Shown one piece after another: positions 43,024 through 51,943 of a stretch of 64,000 nt of DNA. The translations under genes were made by a program, and so were the position numbers. Numbering within the stretch: position 1 is the first letter of the stretch; each line of letters begins with the position of its first letter. Source of the stretch: DASWOJ01 sp036398775 (GTDB lineage Bacteria > Pseudomonadota > Alphaproteobacteria > Acetobacterales > Acetobacteraceae); the NCBI GenBank assembly GCA_036398775.1, contig DASWOJ010000485.1, forward strand, positions 1-64,000, given 5' to 3'. The notes below the pieces were generated by a model that had not been told where the DNA came from, ran no database searches, and worked only from the letters and a program-made list of their open reading frames with translations.

Positions 43024-43911
43024 TCAGATCAAGAAACGGTCCAGGTGCGCCAGCACCTCCGCCGGCGCTTCCTCCGCCAAGTAATGCCCGCTGTCCACGG
43101 CGCCGCCGGTCACGTCCGCGCTGCAATACTTCCGCCACAATGCCACCGGGTCATACCAGCCGCCGACCTTGCCCTTGGCGCCCCACAGCGCCAGCATCGG
43201 GCAGCGCACATGCCGCCCTTCGGCCCGGCTGATGCGGTCATGCTCCATGTCTATGCTGGCGGCGGCGCGGTAGTCCTCGCACATGCCGGTGATCGCCGCC
43301 GGGTCGTGCGCCGCGGCCAGATAGTCCTGCAGCGCCTCCTCGCGGAAGAAGCCCGGCGGCTTCGGCTCCCGTGAGGTGTGCGCACGGAACCACGCGTCCG
43401 GGGCGGCATTGATCAGCTCCTCCGGGAAGGGATGCGGCTGCGCGAACCAGAACCAGTGGTAGTAGCCGAGTGCGAAGGCCATGTCCGTCCGCTCGAAGTG
43501 CTCGATGGTCGGCACGATGTCCATGACAACGAGACGCTGCACCCGGTCGGGGAAGTCGAGCGCCAGCCGGTGCGCGACGCGGGCGCCGCGGTCGTGCGAC
43601 ACTACCTGGAAGCGGTCGTGGCCCATGAGCGTCATCAGCTCCGCCATGTCGCGCGCCATGCTGCTTTTGGCATACGCGGCGTGGTCGGCGCTCGCCCCCG
43701 GCTTGAAGCTGCCGCCGTAGCCGCGCAGGTCCGGGCAGATCACGGTGTGACGTTGCGCCAGGGCGGGGGCGATGGCGTGCCACATGGCATGGGTCTGCGG
43801 GTTGCCGTGCAGCAGCAGCAGCGGCGGGCCGGAGCCGCCGTGGCGCAAACGCAACTCCCCGTCCCGCACCCGCGCGTTGGTCAGCGTAAAGCCGTCGAAG
43901 AACCCGTTCAT
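43024..43911 (-). CDS. Alpha/beta hydrolase, fluoroacetate dehalogenase-like
   Basis: A 295-residue hydrolase closely patterned on fluoroacetate dehalogenases. HGNPQTHAMWH is the oxyanion segment. The nucleophile is D107 in SHDRGARVAHR, with substrate-binding R108 and R111. D131 (VMDIVPT) and H276 (SGHYLAEE) complete the triad. The halide pocket residues H152 and W153 (YYHWFWF) and Y214 are present. One difference: HGNPQ replaces the usual HGFPQ. The start at 43911 is supported by GGAGG five bases upstream; an ATG at 43923 is possible. Candidate hydrolytic C-F or C-Cl cleavage of 2-haloacetate. Convergent with the GGDEF-EAL gene. Confidence 0.8.
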   Translation of the reverse strand: MNGFFDGFTLTNARVRDGELRLRHGGSGPPLLLLHGNPQTHAMWHAIAPALAQRHTVICPDLRGYGGSFKPGASADHAAYAKSSMARDMAELMTLMGHDRFQVVSHDRGARVAHRLALDFPDRVQRLVVMDIVPTIEHFERTDMAFALGYYHWFWFAQPHPFPEELINAAPDAWFRAHTSREPKPPGFFREEALQDYLAAAHDPAAITGMCEDYRAAASIDMEHDRISRAEGRHVRCPMLALWGAKGKVGGWYDPVALWRKYCSADVTGGAVDSGHYLAEEAPAEVLAHLDRFLI

Positions 43912-44075
43912 GGCAGCCTCCATCTCCGCGGCAACGTACCACGCCCTGGCAGGTTGGCAGACAGCGGTGGCGGGAGTATCGCAGCGCTGCTGTCCTGAAC
44001 GCGGCGCTGGGCCGTTCTGGGCCGGACGGGAACAGGGGGATGGGTGCGGGACGTAGCCGTTGAAGCCTTGACTGC

Positions 44076-45353
44076 ATGACGGACGTGCTGGAGGGCGGGG
44101 TCGTCGTGGTGGGTGCCGGCGCCGCTGGGTTGTCGGCCGCGGCGCACTTGCGGGCGCAGGGCGTCACCGTGACGCTGCTGGAGGCTGGTCCCTGCATCGG
44201 CGGCCGTGCCCGAACCGCCCGCCCGGATGCACTGGGCGGAGAGGCGCTGGACCTCGGCGCCGCCTGGCTGCACGCGGCGGACAGCAACCCGCTGGTTGGG
44301 CTGGCGACGCCGGAGGACGGGCTGGTCAACTCCGACGCGCTAAGGACCGAGCGGCTGTTCGTCGCCGGGCGCGAGGCGGCTGCGATGGAGCAGGCGGAGT
44401 ACGAAGCCTGCTGGGATGCGGTCGAACGCCTGGAGCCTGGAGCTGCCGACACCAGCCTGGCGGCGCTGATGGCGTCGGTGCCTGGGCCTTGGGCGCCTAC
44501 GATCGCGCTGTGGGAAGGGGCGATCATCGCCGCCGCGGACGCGGATGACCTGAGCGCGCAGGACTGGCGCCGCAACCTGCTGCCGCCGCCGAACCTGCTG
44601 CCGCCGGGTGGGCTGGGAGACTTCGTCGCGCGCCGCCTGGCGACGCCGGCCTGGCTGGGTACCCCGGCAACCCGCGTCGCCTGGGATGGGCCGGGCATTC
44701 GGGTGGACACGCCGCGCGGGACAGTGCGGGCGGCGGCGTGCATCCTGACGGTTTCGACCGGAGTGCTGACGGCTGGGGCAATCCGCTTCGATCCGCCTTT
44801 GCCGGATGCGGTGCAGGCGGCGGTGGACCGGCTGCCGATGGGGCTGGCGACCAAGGTGGCGCTGCCGGCGGCGGATGGCGGACGGCTTGGCATCGCGGAC
44901 AACTCGACCCTGGTGCGGCAGGTGGCAGCCGGCGAGGCGGGGATGACCTTCAACGCCTGGCCGCTGGGGCGTGGGCACCTGGCCGGCTACATGGGCGGCC
45001 GGGCGGCCTGGGCGGTGGCAGGCGACGATGCGGCAGCGGAGGCGTTCGCGCGGGAGCAGTTGCGGGCGATGCTGGGTCCGGTGCGGCTGGGCTCACGGGC
45101 GGTTGTCACGGCGTGGGGCACCGACCCGCTGTTCCGCGGCGCCTACTCCTATGCCCGGCCGGGCCATGCCGGGGCACGGGCGGCGCTGGCCGGGGCGTTC
45201 CCCGGGGAGCGGCTGCTGTTTGCCGGGGAAGCGACGCGGACGGATGGGCTGGCGGGCACGGTGGGCGGGGCGTGGCTGAGCGGGCGGGACGCGGCGGCGC
45301 GGCTGCTCCGCAGGGCGGAGGGCGGCGCCGCAAATCTGGAAGGGGCGAAGTAG
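44076..45353 (+). CDS. Flavin-containing monoamine oxidase family protein
   Basis: A 425-residue FAD enzyme. The dinucleotide-binding motif is VVVVGAGAAGLSAAAHL, followed by LLEAGPCIGGRARTAR and the substrate-pocket DLGAAWLHAADSNPL. ACILTVSTGVL and a C-terminal FAD segment LLFAGEATRTDGLAGTVGGAW fit the amine oxidase family. It probably oxidises an amine or polyamine in the cytoplasm; no cysteine-type covalent flavin signature is evident. Its TAG stop lies in a long inverted repeat. Divergent from the dehalogenase-like gene. Confidence 0.87.
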   Translation: MTDVLEGGVVVVGAGAAGLSAAAHLRAQGVTVTLLEAGPCIGGRARTARPDALGGEALDLGAAWLHAADSNPLVGLATPEDGLVNSDALRTERLFVAGREAAAMEQAEYEACWDAVERLEPGAADTSLAALMASVPGPWAPTIALWEGAIIAAADADDLSAQDWRRNLLPPPNLLPPGGLGDFVARRLATPAWLGTPATRVAWDGPGIRVDTPRGTVRAAACILTVSTGVLTAGAIRFDPPLPDAVQAAVDRLPMGLATKVALPAADGGRLGIADNSTLVRQVAAGEAGMTFNAWPLGRGHLAGYMGGRAAWAVAGDDAAAEAFAREQLRAMLGPVRLGSRAVVTAWGTDPLFRGAYSYARPGHAGARAALAGAFPGERLLFAGEATRTDGLAGTVGGAWLSGRDAAARLLRRAEGGAANLEGAK

Positions 45354-45428
45354 GGCAGGACGGCGCAGCGCCTCCCGCCGCAAGGCGGGGCCGGCCCGTG
45401 GCGGGAGGCACTGCGCTGTCCCGCCCTA
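45351..45428. repeat. Long inverted repeat between convergent genes
   Basis: Arms 45353-45379 and 45400-45426 pair at 24 of 27 positions (extending to TA/TA outside), with a 20-base loop. It would form a stable hairpin in either strand's RNA and may end transcription of both the amine oxidase gene and folD. Each arm matches the TAGGGCGG...CCGCC repeat near soxA. The amine oxidase stop TAG is the first triplet. No U-tract. Confidence 0.8.
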
Positions 45429-45445
45429 CATCAACCAAGCAGCAA

Positions 45446-46288
45446 TCAGCCCCGCCGGGTCACCACCGCCCGCACCGTGTTGTCCAGCAGGCAGGCGATG
45501 GTCATCGGACCGACGCCGCCGGGCACGGGGGTGATGGCTCCGGCCACGGCCGCGCACTCGTCAAAGGCGCAGTCGCCAACCAGGCGGCCATCGGCCAGGC
45601 GGTTGACGCCCACGTCAATCACGGTGGCGCCGGGCTTGATCCAATCGCCGCGCACCAGCTCCGGACGGCCCACGGCGGCCACCAGCACGTCGGCCCGGCG
45701 GCACTCGCCCGCCAGGTCCTGCGTGCGGGAGTGGGCAACCGTCACCGTGGCGTCGGCGGCCAGCAGCAGCAACGCCATCGGCTTGCCGACGATGGCGGAC
45801 CGTCCCAGCACCACGGCCCGCGCGCCGCGCAAGGCGATGCGGTGGGATTCCAGCAGGCGCATGACGCCGGACGGCGTGCAGGGCGCCAGCACCGGCAGCC
45901 CGTCCTGCAGCCGGCCGACGTTGATGGGATGGAAGCCGTCCACGTCCTTGGCCGGGTCAATCGCCTCCAGCACCGGGCGGGGCGGGATGGCCTCGGGCAG
46001 CGGAAGCTGCACCAGGATGCCGTCCACCGCGTCGTCCGCATTCAGTTCGGCGATCACCTGCATCAGCTCCGCCGCGGCGACGGACGCCGGCAGGCGGATG
46101 GTGCGGACGGCGATGCCGGCCTCCTGCGCAGCACGGTCCTTGTTGCGGACGTAAACGGTGCTGGCGGGGTTGTCGCCGACAAGCACGACGACCAGGCCGG
46201 GACGGTAGGGCAGGGCGGCAGTGCGTGCGGCGACCTCGGCGCGCAGGGTGGCGGCTGCGGCCTTGCCGTCAATGATGCGGGCCGGCAT
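45446..46288 (-). CDS. folD: Methylenetetrahydrofolate dehydrogenase / cyclohydrolase
   Basis: Bifunctional cytoplasmic FolD, 280 residues, interconverting 5,10-methylene-THF and 10-formyl-THF in one-carbon metabolism. Visible: GDNPASTVYVRNKDRAAQE (with catalytic Tyr-x-x-x-Lys), GILVQLPLP, DVDGFHPINVGRL, the NADP loop VVLGRSAIVGKPMALLL and the PGGVGPMTIACLLDNTV C-terminal signature. All key parts are intact. It starts two bases after the YggT gene on the same strand, suggesting co-transcription. Confidence 0.96.
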   Translation of the reverse strand: MPARIIDGKAAAATLRAEVAARTAALPYRPGLVVVLVGDNPASTVYVRNKDRAAQEAGIAVRTIRLPASVAAAELMQVIAELNADDAVDGILVQLPLPEAIPPRPVLEAIDPAKDVDGFHPINVGRLQDGLPVLAPCTPSGVMRLLESHRIALRGARAVVLGRSAIVGKPMALLLLAADATVTVAHSRTQDLAGECRRADVLVAAVGRPELVRGDWIKPGATVIDVGVNRLADGRLVGDCAFDECAAVAGAITPVPGGVGPMTIACLLDNTVRAVVTRRG

Positions 46289-46290
46289 GA

Positions 46291-46605
46291 CTACATCAGC
46301 GACCAGTAGCCGGAAAGGACGCCCCGGGCGAGGGTGCGCAGCGCCGGGGTGGCGACGAATTGCAGCAGCAGGATGGCCACGAGCGGGCTGAGGTCTATGT
46401 TGCCGAAGTTCGGCAGCACGCCGCGGATCGGCCGCAGCATCGGCTCGGTGACGCGGTTCAGGAAGTCGCCGATGACCCAGACCAGGCGGTTGCGGGTGTC
46501 TATGACGCCGAACGACGCCAGGGTGCTGAATACGGCGTTCAGGATCAACGCCCAGATGAGCAGTTGGATGATGTAGAAGCACAACTCGAACAGGGCGGGG
46601 ATCAC
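46291..46605 (-). CDS. YggT family membrane protein
   Basis: A 104-residue inner-membrane protein with two hydrophobic segments (FYIIQLLIWALILNAVFSTL and VAILLLQFVATPALRTL) around the conserved loop VTEPMLRPIRGVLPNFGNIDLSPL. This LRPIR...G..D.SP pattern defines the YggT family. Reported roles include membrane organisation and osmotic or cell-division functions, none certain. It sits upstream of folD with a two-base gap, and 134 bases from the divergent tRNA gene. Confidence 0.9.
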   Translation of the reverse strand: MIPALFELCFYIIQLLIWALILNAVFSTLASFGVIDTRNRLVWVIGDFLNRVTEPMLRPIRGVLPNFGNIDLSPLVAILLLQFVATPALRTLARGVLSGYWSLM

Positions 46606-46739
46606 GTTGGGCGGCCTCCTGGAGGGTGTCCGGAGGGCCGGACGCGGCGGACCCTACCGATGCGCCCCCTGTGGTGCAACCGGGCGCCGCACCTTGACTT
46701 GGGACGGCGCCAACGTCATGTTCCACCGCCTGGAACGGC

Positions 46740-46815
46740 GGGGCTGTAGCTCAGTTGGGAGAGCGCCTCGTTCGCAATGAGGAGGTCAGGGGTTCGATTC
46801 CCCTCAGCTCCACCA
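46740..46815 (+). tRNA. tRNA-Ala (anticodon CGC)
   Basis: A complete 76-base tRNA with encoded CCA. The acceptor stem GGGGCTG/CAGCTCC includes a G3-U70 wobble pair, the alanine identity element. The D-arm TAGCTCAGTTGGGAGAGC, anticodon arm CCTCGTTCGCAATGAGG with anticodon CGC, and T-arm with GGTTCGATTCC are canonical. It reads the GCG alanine codon, suiting the high-GC codon use here. Confidence 0.97.
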
Positions 46816-46988
46816 CCGCTTTTCCAGATGCCGGGTCGCATGGGCCTGTTGAGCCAGATGGTATCCATTGCCAGCAAAGCCCTGACCGGCCAGGCTCCGC
46901 ATCTCTTGGCCTGGCCGTACGGACCGCCCTCATGCGTACCGCATCAGGCCCGGCGCGATGAAACAGCCGGTTGCGGTATTGCCGGACG

Positions 46989-47936
46989 CTAGCGCCGCAC
47001 CAGCCGCAGCAACGGCGCCACCACCCGTTGCGCCACTGGGATCGCCGCGGCACCTACGGCCAGGCCCACCACCCCCGATACCGTCGCACCAACCAGCCAT
47101 TCGATCACAGCCTGACCTGCTGGCACCATTCCTGCGGCGGCCGCAGCCAGGGCGTGCGCGGCATGGGCCGGGCCGGGCAGCCCCAGCATCTCCAGCCCAT
47201 GCAGCAGGATGCCGCCGCCGACCCAAATCATCGCCGCCGTGCCGACCACCGACAGCACGCGCAGGAAAGGAGGCATCCCCACCACCAATCCACGGCCCAC
47301 CGCGCGCACAGGCGGCCACCCCGTCCGGGACATCGCCAATCCGGCGTCGTCCGCCTTCACGATCAGCGCCACGCCGCCATACACCAGCCCGGTGATCCCC
47401 GTTCCCACCACCGCCAGCACCGCCGCCTGCACGGCAAAGGCGGAGTCCGGCACGGCGCCGAGCGTGATCGCCATGATCTCGGCCGACAGGATCAGGTCGG
47501 TCTGGATGGCGCTGCGTACTTTCTGGTCCTCGAACATCCTGGCGTCCACCGGCGTCGCTGCCGCATGGGCGTCCCGGTGCGGGCGCAGGGCGTGCAGGAT
47601 TTTCTCCGCACCCTCGAAGCACAGGTAAACGCCGCCAGCCATCAGCAGCGGCGTGATGGCCCAGGGCGCCATGAGGCTGAGCAGCAGCGCCGCTGGCAGC
47701 AGATACAGCAGCTTGTTCTTCAACGATCCCAGCGCGATCTTGCCGACAATCGGCAGTTCCCGGCTGGGAGCGAAGCCGGTGACGTAGGTAGGCGTCACCG
47801 CGGCGTCGTCTATTACCACCCCCGCTGCCTTGGCGCCGGCCCGCGCCGCTTGTCCTGCGGCATCGTCCAGCGTCGCCGCGGCGACCTTCGCCAGCCCGGC
47901 GACATCGTCCAGCAACGCGATCAACCCTGTGCTCAC
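46989..47936 (-). CDS. DUF808 family membrane protein
   Basis: A 315-residue protein starting at GTG 47936 (STGLIALLDDVAGLAKVAA), preceded by AGGGGA. This start is the conserved DUF808 (YedI-like) opening: an N-terminal soluble part with VVIDDAAVTPTYVTG, followed by several membrane helices (LLYLLPAALLLSLMAPW, VQAAVLAVVGTGITGLVYGG, and C-terminal helices). It is an inner-membrane protein of unknown function. An ATG at 48047 would add a non-conserved extension. Confidence 0.88.
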   Translation of the reverse strand: MSTGLIALLDDVAGLAKVAAATLDDAAGQAARAGAKAAGVVIDDAAVTPTYVTGFAPSRELPIVGKIALGSLKNKLLYLLPAALLLSLMAPWAITPLLMAGGVYLCFEGAEKILHALRPHRDAHAAATPVDARMFEDQKVRSAIQTDLILSAEIMAITLGAVPDSAFAVQAAVLAVVGTGITGLVYGGVALIVKADDAGLAMSRTGWPPVRAVGRGLVVGMPPFLRVLSVVGTAAMIWVGGGILLHGLEMLGLPGPAHAAHALAAAAAGMVPAGQAVIEWLVGATVSGVVGLAVGAAAIPVAQRVVAPLLRLVRR

Positions 47937-48256
47937 CCCTGGTCCCCTGTTGGCCTGCCCCGGCAGGACGCTTGGGCGAGGGCAGGGGTTCCTGGGCAGC
48001 AGCGCGTCCAAGCTGCGCCGCCATTCGGCAGGCGAGGCGGTTTCCATGCGCCCGGTGGACAGCAGGATACGATCCCCATCCAGGACTTCAGCACGCGTGA
48101 GCGCCGTATCCAGGCACCAGCCGATACTGGCCGGGCCGGCGATGGGCGAGCCGGATCAAGCAGCAGTTATTGATGCCAGGCCATTGCCGGACCGCTGCAC
48201 GCTGGCCAGGACGACCTTATCCGGCTTACGTCCGCGGGGCGATCGGGGGTTCCGCC
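47937..48256. other. Intergenic region, DUF808 / FdhF-like genes
   Basis: 320 bases with no convincing gene on either strand. The right end carries TTCCGCCCTAC, the reverse of the TAGGGCGG repeat start, and its TAG provides the stop of the molybdoenzyme gene. Nothing else of note was seen. Confidence 0.4.
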
Positions 48257-50704
48257 CTACTCCGCCGCCGCCTGCAGCCCGTCGTGATCCCGCGTCGGCA
48301 CCCGTCCCGTCGTCGAGCGCACCACGCGCACCGGCAACGCCTTGTAGGCCGGCACCTTGCTCTGCTTGTCGTGGTGCCACAGCGGGAACAGCGGGTTGCA
48401 TTCCGGGAAGTAAGCCCCGGCGCAGCCCTCCGGGATGTTGTAGGGTATCACCTGCAAGCCTTGCACCACGCGCTCGTGACCGTCGTCCGCAATTGCCGGC
48501 GTCAGGTCCACGGCGTCGCCGCCAGCCAGGCCCAGGCGGGCAATGTCGGCCGGGTTCATGAAGATGACGTGGCGGGTGCCCTCCACCCCGCGGAACCGGT
48601 CGGTGTAGCCGTAAACCGTCGTGTTGAACTGGTCGTTGGACCGCAGGGTCGCCAGTTGCAGCACGTTCGCCGTGTCGCCCACTGCCTCGATCCCTGCGAA
48701 CAGCCGGTCCGGCGTGATGAAGTTCGCCTTGCCGGAGCGCGTGACCCACTTGCGCTCCCGTGCCGGCAGCGGCCGGGCGAAGCCGCCGGGCTGCAGGAAA
48801 CGCTCATTGAAGCGCTTGAAGGTATCGGGATACGTCGCCTCGATGGCGTCGCGCACGTTGGCGTAGTCGCCGACCCACTCGTCCCACGGCACGTTGGGAT
48901 TGGGCGGCAGCGTTTCCTTTGCCATCCCGGCGACGATCCAGGCCTCGGAGCGCACGTCCTCGCTGACCGGGTCCACCAGGCCGTGGCTGCCGTGGAAATG
49001 GGCGACCGAGCTTTCCATGCTGCAGGCCTGCGGCCCCGTCGCCTGCACGTCCTTCTCGATCCGGCCGAGGCACGGCAAGAGGTAGGCGACCTCCCCGTGC
49101 ACGACGTGGCTGCGGTTCAGCTTGGTAGCGATCTGCACCGTCAGGCGCAGGCGGCGCCAAGCGGCCTCCATCGCAGCGGTTTCCGGAATGGCGCGCAGGA
49201 AGTTGCCGCCCAGGCCGATGAAGGTCTGCACCTCCCCGTCCCCAATGGCCTTGCAGGCGTCCACGGTGCTGTGGCCGGTCCAACGCGGCGCCTTGAAGCC
49301 GTATAGCTTCTCCAACTGGTCCAGCGGCGCCAGCTCGGGCTTCTCGGTGATCCCCACGGTGCGCTGGCCCTGCACGTTGGAATGGCCGCGGACGGGGCAG
49401 ACGTTGCCGCCGGGCTTGCCGATGTTGCCGCGCAGCAGCAGCAGGTTCGTCACCATGTGGACGTTTTCCACGCCCATCGCGTGCTGCGTCAGGCCCATGC
49501 CGTAGATACCGAGGGTGGCGCTGGACTTCACGTAGGCCACGGCCGCCGCGGTCATCTCGTCCCGGGTCAGGCCGGACACCCGCTCCAGCTCCGCCCAGTC
49601 ATGCCCGCGGGCGGTGGCGGCGAACTCCTCGAACCCTGCGGTGTGCTCGTGGATGAATTCCCAATCCAGGACGCGCTTGGTGTCGGCGGCGGCCATCGCG
49701 GCGGCGAACACAACGCCGCTGGGGCTGTCATCCGGCGATGCGGTGCCGTCTTCGCCGACGACCTTGCTTGGCCCGGCACGTGCGGCGTCGTCCATGGCGA
49801 TGACGGCCTTGCAGATGCCGAATAGTGCTGCAATGTCGCCGCCGTTCTTCACCTGCATATACTGCGACGAGATGATGGTTTCGGCTCCCGTCGCCATCTC
49901 GTCCGGCGCCTGCGGGTTGGTGAAGCGCTCCAGCCCACGCTCGCGCAATGGGTTGATGGTGATGATCTTCACGCCGCGCTCCACCGCCTCCTGCAGTTGG
50001 TGCAGCATGCGCGGGCTGGAGGTTGCGACGTTCTGGGCGATGTAGAAGATCAGCTCGCAGTTGTCGAAGTCGCTCAGGGTCGCCGTGCCGACCGCGGCGC
50101 CGATGCTGGCAGGCAACGCGACTGAGCTGCTTTCGTGGCACATGTTACTGCAATCGGGCAGGTGGTTGCTGCCGTACATTCGGGCGAACAGCTGATACAT
50201 GTAGCTGGTTTCCAGCGACGCGCGCCCGCTGGTGTAGAACACCGCCTCCTCCGGACGGACCGCCTGCAGCTCGCGGGCGATCTCTTGGAAGGCGATCTCC
50301 CATGACACCGGCATGTAGCGGTCGCTGTCGGGATCCCAGCGCATGGGGTGGGTGAGGCGACCCGCCTCCTCCAAGTCGTAGTCGCGCCAGGTTTCCAGCT
50401 CCGTCAGCGTATGCTTGGCGAAGAACTTCTGGTCCGTTTTCTTGTCGGTGATCTCCCAGGCCGTGGCCTTGGCGCCGTTCTCGCAGAACTCGGCTGGATG
50501 GGGCTTGGCCGGCTTGGCCCAGGCGCAGGAGACGCACATGAAGCCCTTCGGCTTGTTCTGGTGCACCAGGGCGCGGGCGCCTTTGACCGGGATGCGCTCG
50601 CGCACCAGGATCTCGGTGACGGACTTCAACGAGCCGTAGCCGCCGGAGGGACCGGCGTAGGGGTCCTGGCTGCCCTCGTCGAGGTCGAGCTTTTCCTTGG
50701 TCAT
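48257..50704 (-). CDS. FdhF/YdeP family molybdopterin oxidoreductase
   Basis: An 815-residue enzyme starting MTKEKLDLDEGSQ after GCCGGAGGCTCCC. The N-terminal iron-sulfur region has GFMCVSCAW and FCENGAKA, the YdeP-type arrangement with fewer cysteines than classic formate dehydrogenases. VSWEIAFQEIARELQ, CSNMCHESSSVAL, MGLTQHAMGVENVHMV and LLLLRGNIGKPGGNVCPVRGHSN bind the bis-MGD cofactor. The C-terminal domain runs to HVIFMNPADIARLGL. It is probably a cytoplasmic oxidoreductase; in E. coli YdeP is linked to acid resistance, but the physiological substrate is unknown. No fdhD-like gene is adjacent in this window. Confidence 0.9.
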   Translation of the reverse strand: MTKEKLDLDEGSQDPYAGPSGGYGSLKSVTEILVRERIPVKGARALVHQNKPKGFMCVSCAWAKPAKPHPAEFCENGAKATAWEITDKKTDQKFFAKHTLTELETWRDYDLEEAGRLTHPMRWDPDSDRYMPVSWEIAFQEIARELQAVRPEEAVFYTSGRASLETSYMYQLFARMYGSNHLPDCSNMCHESSSVALPASIGAAVGTATLSDFDNCELIFYIAQNVATSSPRMLHQLQEAVERGVKIITINPLRERGLERFTNPQAPDEMATGAETIISSQYMQVKNGGDIAALFGICKAVIAMDDAARAGPSKVVGEDGTASPDDSPSGVVFAAAMAAADTKRVLDWEFIHEHTAGFEEFAATARGHDWAELERVSGLTRDEMTAAAVAYVKSSATLGIYGMGLTQHAMGVENVHMVTNLLLLRGNIGKPGGNVCPVRGHSNVQGQRTVGITEKPELAPLDQLEKLYGFKAPRWTGHSTVDACKAIGDGEVQTFIGLGGNFLRAIPETAAMEAAWRRLRLTVQIATKLNRSHVVHGEVAYLLPCLGRIEKDVQATGPQACSMESSVAHFHGSHGLVDPVSEDVRSEAWIVAGMAKETLPPNPNVPWDEWVGDYANVRDAIEATYPDTFKRFNERFLQPGGFARPLPARERKWVTRSGKANFITPDRLFAGIEAVGDTANVLQLATLRSNDQFNTTVYGYTDRFRGVEGTRHVIFMNPADIARLGLAGGDAVDLTPAIADDGHERVVQGLQVIPYNIPEGCAGAYFPECNPLFPLWHHDKQSKVPAYKALPVRVVRSTTGRVPTRDHDGLQAAAE

Positions 50705-51032
50705 GGGAGCCTCCGGCGGGGTTGGGCGCCGAGGGTTCAACGCTGGCGGAGGCGGGGGTTCCCGCCTGATGGGCGGCGCGGACCCCAAGGCGGCCTTCAA
50801 AATCCGGTTCTCCGCCAGATCGTGGATGGCGTAGGACGCGATACATGCTGCAACTGGCCAGGGCATCAGGATGGCGGAAGGGCTGCGATGCTGGGCAACA
50901 ACCTGCTTCCCGCCTCGGCAAGCGGCGAAATCAGGCGAGGAACACGATGTCTCTTTTGCTGCCTGCCCAGGCGAGGAGCAGATCCCTTCCCGGTCTCGGC
51001 ACCCTTCCGCCCTACGCAGGACGGGACAATTG
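50705..51032. other. Intergenic region, alpha/beta hydrolase / FdhF-like genes
   Basis: 328 bases between the stop of the hydrolase gene and the start of the molybdoenzyme gene, both on the minus strand. It must hold the molybdoenzyme promoter. CTTCCGCCCTACG near 51008-51020 resembles one arm of the TAGGGCGG repeat family. No coding sequence was recognised. Confidence 0.4.
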
Positions 51033-51896
51033 TCAGCCTGGCAGGACCCGCCCGAAGAACCCGGCGATTTCCGCCGCGGCGCGGTCGGGGTCTTCCCGGT
51101 GCGGGTAATGGCCGACGCCGGGGAGGATCGCCAGGTCCAGGTCGGTGAAGAACTCGCCGAGCCGGTCCGTCCAGGCTGCCGGGAAGATCGCGTCGTGCTC
51201 GGCCCAGCGCACGCAGGTGGGAAGGGCGATGGGCGCCGGAACCGGCGCGGTGCCGGCGATCATCGCCATCCGCGTGGCATGGGCGGCGCGGTAGAAGGCA
51301 AAGCCGCCTTCCAGGTTGCCGGGGCGAAGGAAGTTGTCCACCCAGTCCTCTATCACGCCGTCGAACGCATCCTTGCGGTGCGCCCAGTGGCGGAGGAAGT
51401 AGCCGATATAAGCCCGGCACGTGTCGCGGCTGGCGCCGACCAGCGTGGCCGCCATCGGCATCTGGTGGAAGGACTGATACCAGATCTCGTTCAGGCGGTC
51501 GGACGTCCCCATGCGGGCGCCGATGCCGGGGTAGCTGAAGTCGAAGAAGAACAGCCCGGCGATGCGCTCCGGCGCCAAGCGCGCCAGCGGCTGCATGACC
51601 GAGCCGCCGACGTCGTGCCCGACGACGCCCACCCGGCCCAGCCCTAGCGCATCCATCAGGGCTATCATGTCCCGCGCATGGTCCTCCGCACCCCAGGGTC
51701 CCTCGGGCTTGGCGCTTTCGCCGAAGCCGCGCAGGTCCGGGGCGACCAGCGTGAAGCGTTGGGATAGGCGCTGCATCACCGGCTCCCAGGTGCGCCAGTA
51801 TTCCGGCCAGCCGTGCAGCAGCAGCAGCACCGGGCCGGACCCGGCGGTTACGACATGGAACTCGGCGCCGGCGGCGGTCACCGTGGAATGCTGCAT
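51033..51896 (-). CDS. Alpha/beta fold hydrolase (epoxide hydrolase/haloalkane dehalogenase-like)
   Basis: A 287-residue enzyme. The oxyanion-hole segment is HGWPEYWRTWEPVM. The nucleophile elbow GHDVGGSVM carries aspartate, as in epoxide hydrolases and dehalogenases, and the catalytic His is in GVGHYPHREDPD. HGWPE rather than HGNPT points to the epoxide hydrolase branch. The cap region has LNEIWYQSFHQMP and YFLRHWAHRKDAF. It shares only the fold with the fluoroacetate-dehalogenase-like gene (no HDRGAR). Substrate unknown. The ATG at 51896 lies 47 bases after the lipoprotein gene. Confidence 0.85.
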   Translation of the reverse strand: MQHSTVTAAGAEFHVVTAGSGPVLLLLHGWPEYWRTWEPVMQRLSQRFTLVAPDLRGFGESAKPEGPWGAEDHARDMIALMDALGLGRVGVVGHDVGGSVMQPLARLAPERIAGLFFFDFSYPGIGARMGTSDRLNEIWYQSFHQMPMAATLVGASRDTCRAYIGYFLRHWAHRKDAFDGVIEDWVDNFLRPGNLEGGFAFYRAAHATRMAMIAGTAPVPAPIALPTCVRWAEHDAIFPAAWTDRLGEFFTDLDLAILPGVGHYPHREDPDRAAAEIAGFFGRVLPG

Positions 51897-51943
51897 GCCA
51901 TGCCTCGTTCGTTCTGGCCGCCGGCGGTGCCGGGCCGGCTCTT

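Noticed and set aside
46816..46988. Possible integration site downstream of tRNA-Ala
   Set aside because: No integrase gene, no duplicated 3' end of the tRNA and no change of gene content were found nearby.
48190..48256. E. coli-like REP (CTTATCCGGCTTACG)
   Set aside because: Only a short partial match, no partner arm and no further copies seen.
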